This document shows, piece after piece, positions 27,161-34,882 of a stretch of 48,133 nucleotides of DNA. Location: the IMG/VR virus record IMGVR_UViG_3300020582_000013, positions 1-48,133 of that record. One strand, 5' to 3'. This stretch comes from a virus. Position 1 is the stretch's first letter; every line of letters starts with the position of its first letter. The translations under genes were made by a program, and so were the position numbers. The notes under the pieces are model-generated. The model ran no database searches. It worked only from the letters and a program-made list of their open reading frames with translations, and was not told the DNA's origin.

Positions 27161-27565
27161 TTACTGCTGCACCGCCGTCACATTCGTAGGCACGGCTCCT
27201 ACCTGCGAGGGCGCCTGCCCAACTTGAAACGGAAAGGGCGCGCTCCATGCCGAAGCAGAGCCTCCAGTCGGGGTGTAACTGACGCTCACATTGACTGCCG
27301 CGCCGTAAGTCAGGCCGGGAATGATGCCGGTTCCAGCCGTGGTTGTTTCAGCAACACTGTATTCCGTCCAGCCATTCGGACCCGGTGCGGATGGAGTTCC
27401 ACAGCCGGTAGCTGATCCGGTGCATACAGCCATGATTGCCGTGCCTGGGAGGGGGCCTGCGTCCTGCCAGGACACCTTCAAGCAGGGTGAGGCAGGGCAA
27501 GTGCTGGGCGCGAGCGTGGGAGGCGTTGCGGCTTGAAAGGCGAGAATTGCGGCGAGTAAGAGCAT
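27161..27565 (-). CDS. Secreted or surface beta-domain protein
   Basis: A 134-residue protein with an N-terminal signal (MLLLAAILAFQAATPPT). The mature part looks like a small fibronectin-type beta domain (LKVSWQDAGPLPGTAIMAVC, then GAAVNVSVSYTPTGGSASAW) with a pair of Cys that could form a disulfide. It is the first minus-strand gene downstream of the tRNA cluster. Role uncertain: surface adhesin, exclusion factor or virion component. Confidence 0.5.
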   Translation of the reverse strand: MLLLAAILAFQAATPPTLAPSTCPASPCLKVSWQDAGPLPGTAIMAVCTGSATGCGTPSAPGPNGWTEYSVAETTTAGTGIIPGLTYGAAVNVSVSYTPTGGSASAWSAPFPFQVGQAPSQVGAVPTNVTAVQQ

Positions 27566-27575
27566 GAGCTATGTT
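27547..27575 (+). promoter_or_regulatory. Weak plus-strand promoter candidate upstream of the tRNAs
   Basis: TTGCGG (27547-27552), a 17-bp spacer and TATGTT (27570-27575). Matches are modest, but a plus-strand promoter is needed for the tRNA cluster, and this lies just after the divergent gene start. Confidence 0.25.
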
Positions 27576-27670
27576 ATCCTTTCCCCGTGAGAACTTTATT
27601 GCTCAGTTCGCTTCTCTCATCCTTGCGGGTGGGGTGCGTCTGAGCAGATAGCAACGATTTGCTTGTAGCG

Positions 27671-27695
27671 CCCCGGCCTAAATGGTCGGGGTTTT
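27671..27695 (+). terminator. Terminator-like hairpin just before the tRNA cluster
   Basis: CCCCGGCC (27671-27678), a TAAAT loop and GGTCGGGG (27684-27691) form an 8-bp stem followed by TTTT. The sequence nearly matches the terminator at 14955. It lies six bases before the first tRNA, so transcripts must read through it or start after it, an unusual order. Confidence 0.6.
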
Positions 27696-27700
27696 CATTT

Positions 27701-27777
27701 GCGCGCGTACTCAAATTGGCAAAGAGACTTGTCTTAGGAACAAGCATTTGGGGGTTCGAGTCCCTCCGCGCGCACCA
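27701..27777 (+). tRNA. tRNA-Leu (anticodon UAG), short variable loop
   Basis: 77 nt with encoded CCA (27775-27777). Acceptor GCGCGCG/CGCGCGC, anticodon stem CTTGT/ACAAG with loop CTTAGGA (U33, anticodon UAG, G37), T-arm GGGGG-TTCGAGT-CCCTC and discriminator A73. The variable region is only 5 nt (CATTT), while bacterial tRNA-Leu normally has a long arm. A class I body with a Leu anticodon deserves checking. Confidence 0.8.
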
Positions 27778-27781
27778 GTTT

Positions 27782-27856
27782 GGGGTCGTAGAGAATGGCA
27801 TATCACGCGGACTCAAAATCCGTAGCTTGTGGGTTCGAATCCCACCGACCCCACCA
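27782..27856 (+). tRNA. tRNA-Leu (anticodon CAA), short variable loop
   Basis: 75 nt with encoded CCA. Acceptor GGGGTCG/CGACCCC, anticodon stem GCGGA/TCCGT with loop CTCAAAA (U33, anticodon CAA, A37), T-arm GTGGG-TTCGAAT-CCCAC and A73. The variable region is again 5 nt (AGCTT), and the D-stem has a mismatch. The short variable loop is unusual for leucine tRNA. Confidence 0.8.
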
Positions 27857-27857
27857 C

Positions 27858-27943
27858 GGAAAGCGGGCAGGACGGTAATGCAGCGGTTTGCTAAACCGTA
27901 CAGGTTAAACCCTGAGCCGGTTCGACTCCGGCGCTTTCCGCCA
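27858..27943 (+). tRNA. tRNA-Ser (anticodon GCU)
   Basis: 86 nt with CCA and a long variable arm, as expected for a class II tRNA. Acceptor GGAAAGC/GCTTTCC, anticodon loop TTGCTAA giving GCU (reads AGC and AGU), discriminator G73 as in serine tRNAs. Confidence 0.85.
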
Positions 27944-27950
27944 GTTTTAC

Positions 27951-28037
27951 GGATGGTTGGCCGAGTGGTAAGGCGCTGGTCCCGAAAACCAGTGAGGCTT
28001 AAATGCCGCGTGGGTTCGATTCCTACACCATCCGCCA
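27951..28037 (+). tRNA. tRNA-Ser (anticodon CGA), C33
   Basis: 87 nt with CCA, class II variable arm and G73. Anticodon stem CTGGT/ACCAG with loop CCCGAAA gives CGA (reads UCG). Position 33 is C instead of the almost universal U33, so the tRNA may be weak or modified. The acceptor stem is GGATGGT/ACCATCC. Confidence 0.8.
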
Positions 28038-28056
28038 TTTTCAGAGAAGCCATAGG

Positions 28057-30582
28057 TTACGGTCCAATCTGGATGATACTGATTTGTGCCGGCGCGCCGG
28101 TAGCGATCGCATACGTCACCGAAGCCACGCCGGAATCCGTGTACCCCGGACACCCAATGACCTTGGCATACAAAGTACCCGGATTGTAAAGGTGCGGGTT
28201 CTGCGTGTTGTAGCCGTTTGACGTTGTTGGCGGGTTTATCGAGGACCACCAGATGTACGTTCCACATCCTGACGTGCTTGTGGTGATTGAAAGCGCCGTT
28301 CCGTAGGCATACGTCCCGCTCACAGGCGACCAGACTGGCGTTGCGGCCGTTGAACCGGAATAGTTGTACGTCTGGACGCTCGAATTCGTGTACGCGGCCA
28401 AGGTTCCCAGCAAATTCAGCGTTGTGGGGTTGACCGTGATCGAGAGGGCCGTGGAATAGGTCGCTGTCGTCCCACCCGAGCAAGTACCTGCTGTCGGATC
28501 TGTCGGGGTTGAACCGTCCGTGGTGTAGCAGATCGAAGCCCCACCAGTCGAAACAGAACAGGTCACGGTCTGCGGCGGTGTGCCTGACGTTGGGCTACAG
28601 GTTGGCGTCGCCACTGTTGGCGTTGATGCACCGTAGCAGGTGTTCGCATCGAAGGCCAGCGGTCCCGATGCGCCCGAAGTCACCCCACCGAGAGACGCAT
28701 AGCAGAACTCTGCCGGATTATGCTGTGATCCATTCGGAAGAGGACCGCCGGAGATGTCAGGCCCGACGGTGGGCCAGGGATTTGAGCCGAAGAACGATGG
28801 TTTAGAAGGAAGGTATAGCGACGGATAGGAGGCCCAGGAAGTCGAGGGACTTGAGAGTCCGGGATAGGTCGATGCGCTTGAACCGGTCTCTCCCGAATTA
28901 GTCCGAACGGCGGCGTTGAATGTGTCGTAGTTGCCCCACCGCATCAGGGAAGACGAGACAAGTGGATCATTGTCTACGCAGATGATGTTCAACCCACCTG
29001 ATTGCGGGCAGTGTGTACCGTCCTGCACCGTGCCGAAGGGGTCGAGATTGTCGCCGTAGTTCAGTTGGTAGATGTTGACCCAGCCGCCGCCGTAGCTGCT
29101 CCCTGAAGTGCCTTGCGTCTGGTAGCCTGTAAACCCGCTCCACGGGCCGAGGACGTTCATCACGATGTTTTCGTAGCGGTTGCCCGCGTTGATGATGAAG
29201 GCTTGGGTGTTCTGGCTCTTCGCACCCGTTCCGCATCCGGTTCCACCGCCAGGACAAAGAGTCGCTGGATCATGCCCGCTGAAGTAGTTGCGGAAGTATG
29301 TCAGAGCAAAGGACGGTCCGTGAAGGTCGTCGATCGCCGCGCAGATTCCTTCATGCCCTTCCCAGAGATTGTAGAAATCCCCTGCGTCGTGGTGAAAAGC
29401 GTCGCACTGCTGCCAGTTTGGAGCTGATCCCGGTGGATTTCCAATATAGAAATTGTCTGCAGCGTAGTTATAGCCAAAGACGTTCCCTGTGCCGGTTTCA
29501 AGGATCGTGCATGTCGCGATGTGGTGGCAGATATTATTTTCAGCCAAGGAATCCGAAGTGCCAAAGATCATGTCGATTCCGTAAGCTTCTGACGTTGGAC
29601 TCGCGCCGTAGAAGTAGGAATCGCGAATGGTCACATGAGCCGATGACCCGTTTTCAAAGTGCTTCCTCGCGGCCGCGTTGTTTGCCACCGCATTGACGAA
29701 CGAAACGTTCTTGGCCCAGTCGTTGTAGGCCCACTGCGTTTCGGCCATTGCCTGAATATCACCTAGAGGTTGGGTGCTGACGGTTAGGTTTTCGATCCCG
29801 AATCCGCTAATCGGAAGGGACGATGAAAACGCGGCTTGCACCGTGCGTCCTGATCCCCAGTCGGGTGCATAGATTCCCGGAGTGATGGTGACTGTTGATC
29901 CAGAGATATTGGTAACTTTGACGATTTGAGTAGCCGTATTGCCGTGCCACGCGTTTGCAACACCTTGTTGCGAACAAACCCCGGCCGATCCCGAGGTGCC
30001 GCAAGACCACCAGTTCCCGTTGTCTGTCGCTTCATCGTTGGCTACCAGTTGCAGAAGAGAGCCGAGTTTGAGATTTGATAAGCTACCCGTCGTCGCTGTT
30101 CCCACTGTGAGTGAAGTAGACCCCTGAGACGTACCAGCGGTGACTGGGGCGATATTTGAAGAGAAATTGAGCGTTCCTGAATCCCCGTTGGTGACGCACA
30201 GTGCTACCGCACCAATCCCATTGCAGTTGGTGCTTGTGCCGGTGAAGCTCAGGATAGTGGAGGTCGGGCCTGAACCTCTCAGCGTCACATTCAGCGGACC
30301 AGCACTCGAAATAACCAGCGACGTCGAGAGCGAGAATGTACCCGGCCCAAGCAGGACATAATCCCCCGACGTACACGCTGCCACCGCTGCTTGAATCGTG
30401 GCTGCTGACGCTCCCGCTGCGATTGTTGAACCGCATTGGGTGGAGCGCGTGGCAATCGTGGCGCCTACCCCGGCCCAGTTGCCTGCGGGAGGCATACGGT
30501 TGGTGTTGAGTAAGCCTGTCCCGGACTGCGCCAGCAGGGTGGTTGAGAACGCGAAGATGAGAACCAACTTTACGGGCTGCAT
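28057..30582 (-). CDS. Tail spike with beta-helix, chitobiase-type repeats and signal peptide
   Basis: An 841-residue protein. Residues 1-20 are a Sec-type signal (MQPVKLVLIFAFSTTLLAQS). Residues about 60-600 look like a right-handed beta-helix of the pectate-lyase type (VTIRDSYFYGASPTSEAYG, NNICHHIATCTILETGTGNV). Residues about 660-840 hold two chitobiase/beta-hexosaminidase C-terminal-like repeats (ASICYTTDGSTPTDP, then YAYGTALSITTSTSGCGTYI). Such spikes bind and degrade host glycans. A signal peptide on a phage spike is unusual, and the chitobiase repeats are common in secreted proteins of soil bacteria. Confidence 0.7.
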   Translation of the reverse strand: MQPVKLVLIFAFSTTLLAQSGTGLLNTNRMPPAGNWAGVGATIATRSTQCGSTIAAGASAATIQAAVAACTSGDYVLLGPGTFSLSTSLVISSAGPLNVTLRGSGPTSTILSFTGTSTNCNGIGAVALCVTNGDSGTLNFSSNIAPVTAGTSQGSTSLTVGTATTGSLSNLKLGSLLQLVANDEATDNGNWWSCGTSGSAGVCSQQGVANAWHGNTATQIVKVTNISGSTVTITPGIYAPDWGSGRTVQAAFSSSLPISGFGIENLTVSTQPLGDIQAMAETQWAYNDWAKNVSFVNAVANNAAARKHFENGSSAHVTIRDSYFYGASPTSEAYGIDMIFGTSDSLAENNICHHIATCTILETGTGNVFGYNYAADNFYIGNPPGSAPNWQQCDAFHHDAGDFYNLWEGHEGICAAIDDLHGPSFALTYFRNYFSGHDPATLCPGGGTGCGTGAKSQNTQAFIINAGNRYENIVMNVLGPWSGFTGYQTQGTSGSSYGGGWVNIYQLNYGDNLDPFGTVQDGTHCPQSGGLNIICVDNDPLVSSSLMRWGNYDTFNAAVRTNSGETGSSASTYPGLSSPSTSWASYPSLYLPSKPSFFGSNPWPTVGPDISGGPLPNGSQHNPAEFCYASLGGVTSGASGPLAFDANTCYGASTPTVATPTCSPTSGTPPQTVTCSVSTGGASICYTTDGSTPTDPTAGTCSGGTTATYSTALSITVNPTTLNLLGTLAAYTNSSVQTYNYSGSTAATPVWSPVSGTYAYGTALSITTSTSGCGTYIWWSSINPPTTSNGYNTQNPHLYNPGTLYAKVIGCPGYTDSGVASVTYAIATGAPAQISIIQIGP

Positions 30583-31982
30583 AAGTAATCCACCGTCAGT
30601 GTTGAGGCTGCTACCGAGATTCCAGCGGTGATTGTGAAACTACTGGTCGACGGTAAACCGTGGCCAATCCCAAACAGCGTGGCACCGCCCTCTTGCGCCA
30701 CCATACAGTTTCCAGGTGCCGCACCGAGAGTGGCGGAGAAATTCACAGTAGCAATGGTGCCAGTCGTTGCAGTGCCGCCTACGATGGTCAGCTCCCCGCG
30801 GGTGTTGGTGCAGGTGTAGCTGGAAGCACACGCGACTGAAGTAACATTCGTTCCTGCCGTATAGGTCGGCGTGCCGACAGGCAGAGTAAGGACTGGGTTA
30901 TAGCCATTGAGTGTTGCCCCCTGCGCATTGCCACTGATTGAGTTTGCGGGCATCGTATTCACTGGAAAATTTAGTACCGTGTTGAGGGCCACCTGATCCT
31001 TGATGACATAGTTGGTATTGACGATTGCTCCAGTGCGCCACTCATTCGTGCCAGCGACCGCATATTGTGTGTATGCGCTTGCCCCTGAATTGCCACTTCC
31101 TATCGAAACAGAAGCATTGCCAGAAGAGCTGTTTAACTGGCTAGTCACCGACAAAGCCACTCCAGTCGACGCAATCATCTGAGCGCTTCCCAGTGAGCCG
31201 CAATCTGCTTGCTTTCCAGAAGAACCTGAATAACAAACCAGGTAGGTGGTCGTCTCTGTGGCGGGCCCGGTGGGAATAGCTGCGCCTGCGCCTACTGCGC
31301 TAAGTCCGCCTAATTGATTCGAGTTGTTCGCCGTGCAGGCTGTACAGGTGCCGGTAAGGTTCGTGATGACGCCAGAAGATGGCGTGCCCAGTGCGCCACC
31401 GGGGGTCAGGTAATCCGTCCCCGCAACCGCCGCAGAGGGCACACCGGCCGTGAACTTATATAAGCCTGTCGCTATACCGGAGAGCAGGACACCATTGATT
31501 CCGACAACTGTTGTCGCGCCGCCGGTCGATGTACTGGTTGCATCCCCCGAGAGCGCAGAGAAGAATGTCGGAAAACTGGTCATATTCGCCGCGCTTATGG
31601 TTGGAGCAGTCTGGAAACTGGGGACTCCAGCACCACCCGAAGCGGGACCGGCGAAGACAGAGTTCTGCGCCGCATTTGAAAGCGCGAATGTGAGTGCCGG
31701 AGTCGTCGTTGCAGTCGCTACCGAAGTTGTAAAGAGCGGCGAAAGATTCCCCGCACTGAAAGATGTGACCGTCCCTGAACCACCACTGCTGCCGAACGTG
31801 GCGAATGTATTTGAAGACACTTGGCAATAGTAAGGCGTCGAAGTACCGCCCGTGATCAGCATGAATACCATTGATCCATTACAGGAGGCAGGTACGCTTG
31901 GGCCGCTCGGAAAGGAGAGTTGCGGCGGACCATATTGCGCCATCGCGGCGATCGGAAACAGCAGGAAGAGAAGTCGTTTCAT
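30570..31982 (-). CDS. Tail fibre protein with signal peptide
   Basis: A 470-residue protein with signal MKRLLFLLFPIAAMAQYGPP. The body is Ser/Thr/Gly/Ala rich with repeated beta-like units (GTPSSGVITNLTGTCTACTA, AGVPSFQTAPTISAANMTSF), typical of tail fibres, and ends ISVAASTLTVDYLCSP. It overlaps the next spike's start and lies between two large spikes, so it is probably part of a multi-fibre set. Confidence 0.6.
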   Translation of the reverse strand: MKRLLFLLFPIAAMAQYGPPQLSFPSGPSVPASCNGSMVFMLITGGTSTPYYCQVSSNTFATFGSSGGSGTVTSFSAGNLSPLFTTSVATATTTPALTFALSNAAQNSVFAGPASGGAGVPSFQTAPTISAANMTSFPTFFSALSGDATSTSTGGATTVVGINGVLLSGIATGLYKFTAGVPSAAVAGTDYLTPGGALGTPSSGVITNLTGTCTACTANNSNQLGGLSAVGAGAAIPTGPATETTTYLVCYSGSSGKQADCGSLGSAQMIASTGVALSVTSQLNSSSGNASVSIGSGNSGASAYTQYAVAGTNEWRTGAIVNTNYVIKDQVALNTVLNFPVNTMPANSISGNAQGATLNGYNPVLTLPVGTPTYTAGTNVTSVACASSYTCTNTRGELTIVGGTATTGTIATVNFSATLGAAPGNCMVAQEGGATLFGIGHGLPSTSSFTITAGISVAASTLTVDYLCSP

Positions 31983-31984
31983 CG

Positions 31985-34882
31985 TTACCTCACCACTCGA
32001 TAGTTGAGGACTGCCCCGCTTCCGATGGTCAACGGGCTTGGAGTGTTATTCTCGCAGTTTACGCCGACCGTGTTTGCTGTGGGCTGAACTGCGCATGTCA
32101 GCGTACCGCTGGTGCTTGGCGAATATCCCGTAATCGTGAAGATATTCGTGTTGAAAGTCGTGATCACTGTGTCAGTGGTTGCCAGGTTAGGGCAACTTGC
32201 GGTGCCGACAGATTGCTGCACCCCGTTGGGCACGGTGCCTGAAAGTGTTACGGTGCCGAAGCAAAGCGTCGTTGTATTGCCGGCGACCACAGCGGTCGGC
32301 ACAACCGCCATCCACGCCGCGCGAAACATATTGGAACCGAACGCCGCGCCGATTTGTACGATCTTGCCCACATCTCCCGATACCCAGGTAATTGGCAAAG
32401 AATAATACTGATAGCTCGTGGTGCAGGTTTCCGATGCGGTCGCTGCTGTCCCACCTGATGCATTGATCTGCAGGGTAAAGCTCGTTGTCCCGCTGGCGCA
32501 TTTGATCATCGCATCGAGCGTTGCGCCGGTATCGGGAATGAAGGTGCCTTTGGTGCCAGTGCCGATCGTCACCGCGCCGGAAGTGGAACCGTTGGCCACC
32601 TGTGGCGCAAACTCCTGAAACCGGATGTTGTTCGCAATCGATGCATAGTAACCCGTGGGCGAAGTCGAGTCAGGGACGATGATGCTCGACCAGGGAGTGG
32701 AATCCGAGAAAATCAGGTCATTCGGAAAGTAAAAAAGATCATCCTGGTTGTAAGGTGTCGTGAAATTTCCGTCTCTCAGAAAATCTGCGGTATAGCGGTT
32801 TCCGATAACGTTCGCGCCTTTGTAGGGTGCCAGGGCTACCTGAGAGTTGGGTGGAATCCCATTCACAGGGCTTGCCACATATCCAGCCGTGATCACATTG
32901 CCCTGCCCGTTGTTCGTCATGCCGGTCGTGACGTTGGCTCGATCGATGACGTTCGCATAGCCGTTGATCTGAGTATTGGTCAGGTTGCAGAAGGTGCATG
33001 TGGAAGATTCGGCATCAAACCATCCGTTCTGCGTTCCAGAGCCGCAGGTCAAGCCCGCCTGGACCTGATGCAGCGAGCCGGTGATGTGATCCCCATAGAG
33101 AGGTGTCCCGAAGGGGCATTCAAAGCTGTGGTCGAGGATCCAACCTGACGCCGCATCGCCGGGGTAATCGCCCACTTGATTAGCCTGAAAACCAGAAGCA
33201 GCGGTCACTTGCGTGTGAGTGATTCTCTGCCCCAATCCGTTGACGCTGATCCACGGATTGAAAAGATTGAGAAACGCGCCGTGATCCCATTTCTCAAGAT
33301 CGCCGCTCGATGGCTGGCGATTGGAATTGAGTTCGGTCGTGGTCTGAATAATTCCGTAGTCCGCGCTACCTCCGTAGACGGCATAGTTCTGAACATCCAC
33401 ACCGTAGAGAAGCGGTTGCCCTTGAATGAAAACCCCGCAACTGTTGTTCATCTGCCCGTAGTTCACGAAAACAACATTCTCCATTTTGCCGTAATTCCCG
33501 ACGTTGTTCGTCGCGGTCCAATTGGTCGTCAGCCCATCGTAAAGATCGGCAGCGATGCCACAGGGTCCAATGCGGGCTGTTACCGGAAGGCCGAGAAGAG
33601 AGATGTAGGTATGGACGGCAGTGGCGCTTGTCAGTGCGTTTGTTCCGATGGTGATGACCTGCCAGTTCAAGTCTCCTGTTCGCCATGCGGGGCTAACGCC
33701 TGTAATGGTGGTGACGAGGTTAGAACCGCCAGAGCCGCAGCCGTTCAACTGAATTGCCTGCCCCACATCGCCCGGAGTGACACTGCCGTTGCTTGTGCTG
33801 ATGATGTTGCTCGAAGCTGTACATACCGCGTCATCAAACCACCGGCCCGGATTCCGATGCGGGAAAGTCGCCGAGACGGTGTTCATCACCATGATGCCCA
33901 GGTTGCGAAGCGACCAGCCGGGATAGACCGTGATGGTACCCGTGGTCAGACTTGGATCGGGAACATAGAGAACGTCGTGGCCTGGAATGCCCTTGAGCGT
34001 CACCCCGTAGTTCAAGGGAGCCGAATCAGGCCCAAGGCCTGATGGTTGTCCTTCAATCGAAACTCCTTGCCAGTAGCAGGTTGGGTTTCCACCAACTGTG
34101 TGGTTGTCCATCGACACGACGTATGATCCGCCGGGAGGCTTGGGAAGATAAATCGCTGCGGGAAGAGAGTTACCGACTGCATACGTCTCCGCCGCCGTCT
34201 GAGCTGTACAGAAAGCCGGAGTATCGTCGGTTGAACCATCTCCGACTGCGCCGAATAGCGTCACGTTGACTTGGGTGTTCACGCTGGCGTTGAGGTATCC
34301 CGCTGCATTAAGCGTTGCCGCGCCAGCAAAAGCGCCTGCTGCGTTGTACTGAATCTGCCCAGTCGTACCGCCCGGTGTTCCGCTGCCTGAAGTGATGGTG
34401 CAGGTGGTCGATATGCAGGATACTCCGCTTCCGGTAAATATGAATGCGCCATGCGCCCCGTTGATCGATTGAACGACTGGGGAAGTAGAACCAGATCCTC
34501 CGCTAACCGTGTACGGTCCTTTGGTTCCATAAGACGAATAGACATAGAAATCAACCAGTCCTCCGCCATACCAGAAACCCGCATTTGCGAGAGCACCTGT
34601 CGACGCGGTGCAGATTGTGCCGGGAAGCTGAGTCAGGGGAGCGCTGGGCGGGCATTGCGTGGCTTCGGTCGAATCCGTGTAGGTCACTGCCGGGGTGCAG
34701 GAATTCGCCGTCGAGGGGTGCTGGCAAACCGTGACTTTAGCATTCGCAAGCCAGAGAGCCTGTGGCAGCGGGCCGCCGGAGATCGGTACATTCGGCCCCG
34801 AAGTCAGCAGTGGGGTGTCGTTGCGCACCGCGGTCTGCGCAAAGGCCGTCGCTGTCAGTAAGAGAAGAATCAGGGAGCGCAT
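31985..34882 (-). CDS. Large tail spike, beta-helix, signal peptide, shared N-domain
   Basis: 965 residues from ATG 34882 (GGAGG upstream, at a spacing that favours the second ATG). A signal peptide (MRSLILLLLTATAFAQT) is followed by a 120-residue domain shared with the 34870 protein (TPLLTSGPNVPISGGPLPQA, then GFWYGGGLVDFYV). A long beta-helix region begins at FGAVGDGSTDDTPAFC, a pectate-lyase-superfamily start. The C-terminus is beta-rich with Cys. Probably a receptor-binding or depolymerising spike. Confidence 0.7.
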   Translation of the reverse strand: MRSLILLLLTATAFAQTAVRNDTPLLTSGPNVPISGGPLPQALWLANAKVTVCQHPSTANSCTPAVTYTDSTEATQCPPSAPLTQLPGTICTASTGALANAGFWYGGGLVDFYVYSSYGTKGPYTVSGGSGSTSPVVQSINGAHGAFIFTGSGVSCISTTCTITSGSGTPGGTTGQIQYNAAGAFAGAATLNAAGYLNASVNTQVNVTLFGAVGDGSTDDTPAFCTAQTAAETYAVGNSLPAAIYLPKPPGGSYVVSMDNHTVGGNPTCYWQGVSIEGQPSGLGPDSAPLNYGVTLKGIPGHDVLYVPDPSLTTGTITVYPGWSLRNLGIMVMNTVSATFPHRNPGRWFDDAVCTASSNIISTSNGSVTPGDVGQAIQLNGCGSGGSNLVTTITGVSPAWRTGDLNWQVITIGTNALTSATAVHTYISLLGLPVTARIGPCGIAADLYDGLTTNWTATNNVGNYGKMENVVFVNYGQMNNSCGVFIQGQPLLYGVDVQNYAVYGGSADYGIIQTTTELNSNRQPSSGDLEKWDHGAFLNLFNPWISVNGLGQRITHTQVTAASGFQANQVGDYPGDAASGWILDHSFECPFGTPLYGDHITGSLHQVQAGLTCGSGTQNGWFDAESSTCTFCNLTNTQINGYANVIDRANVTTGMTNNGQGNVITAGYVASPVNGIPPNSQVALAPYKGANVIGNRYTADFLRDGNFTTPYNQDDLFYFPNDLIFSDSTPWSSIIVPDSTSPTGYYASIANNIRFQEFAPQVANGSTSGAVTIGTGTKGTFIPDTGATLDAMIKCASGTTSFTLQINASGGTAATASETCTTSYQYYSLPITWVSGDVGKIVQIGAAFGSNMFRAAWMAVVPTAVVAGNTTTLCFGTVTLSGTVPNGVQQSVGTASCPNLATTDTVITTFNTNIFTITGYSPSTSGTLTCAVQPTANTVGVNCENNTPSPLTIGSGAVLNYRVVR

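Noticed and set aside
27701-27777. First tRNA as an amber suppressor
   Set aside because: The anticodon is UAG (reads CUA), not CUA, so it would not read the UAG stop codon.
27574-28053. Minus-strand 159-codon frame over the tRNA cluster
   Set aside because: Its peptide has the well-known spurious look of antisense tRNA translation (GIEPTRH, GGIRTHKL, RRDSNPQ); the tRNAs on the plus strand explain it.
33176-34042. 288-codon plus-strand frame opposite the spike
   Set aside because: Antisense shadow of the beta-helix spike; no ribosome-binding site or recognisable domain.
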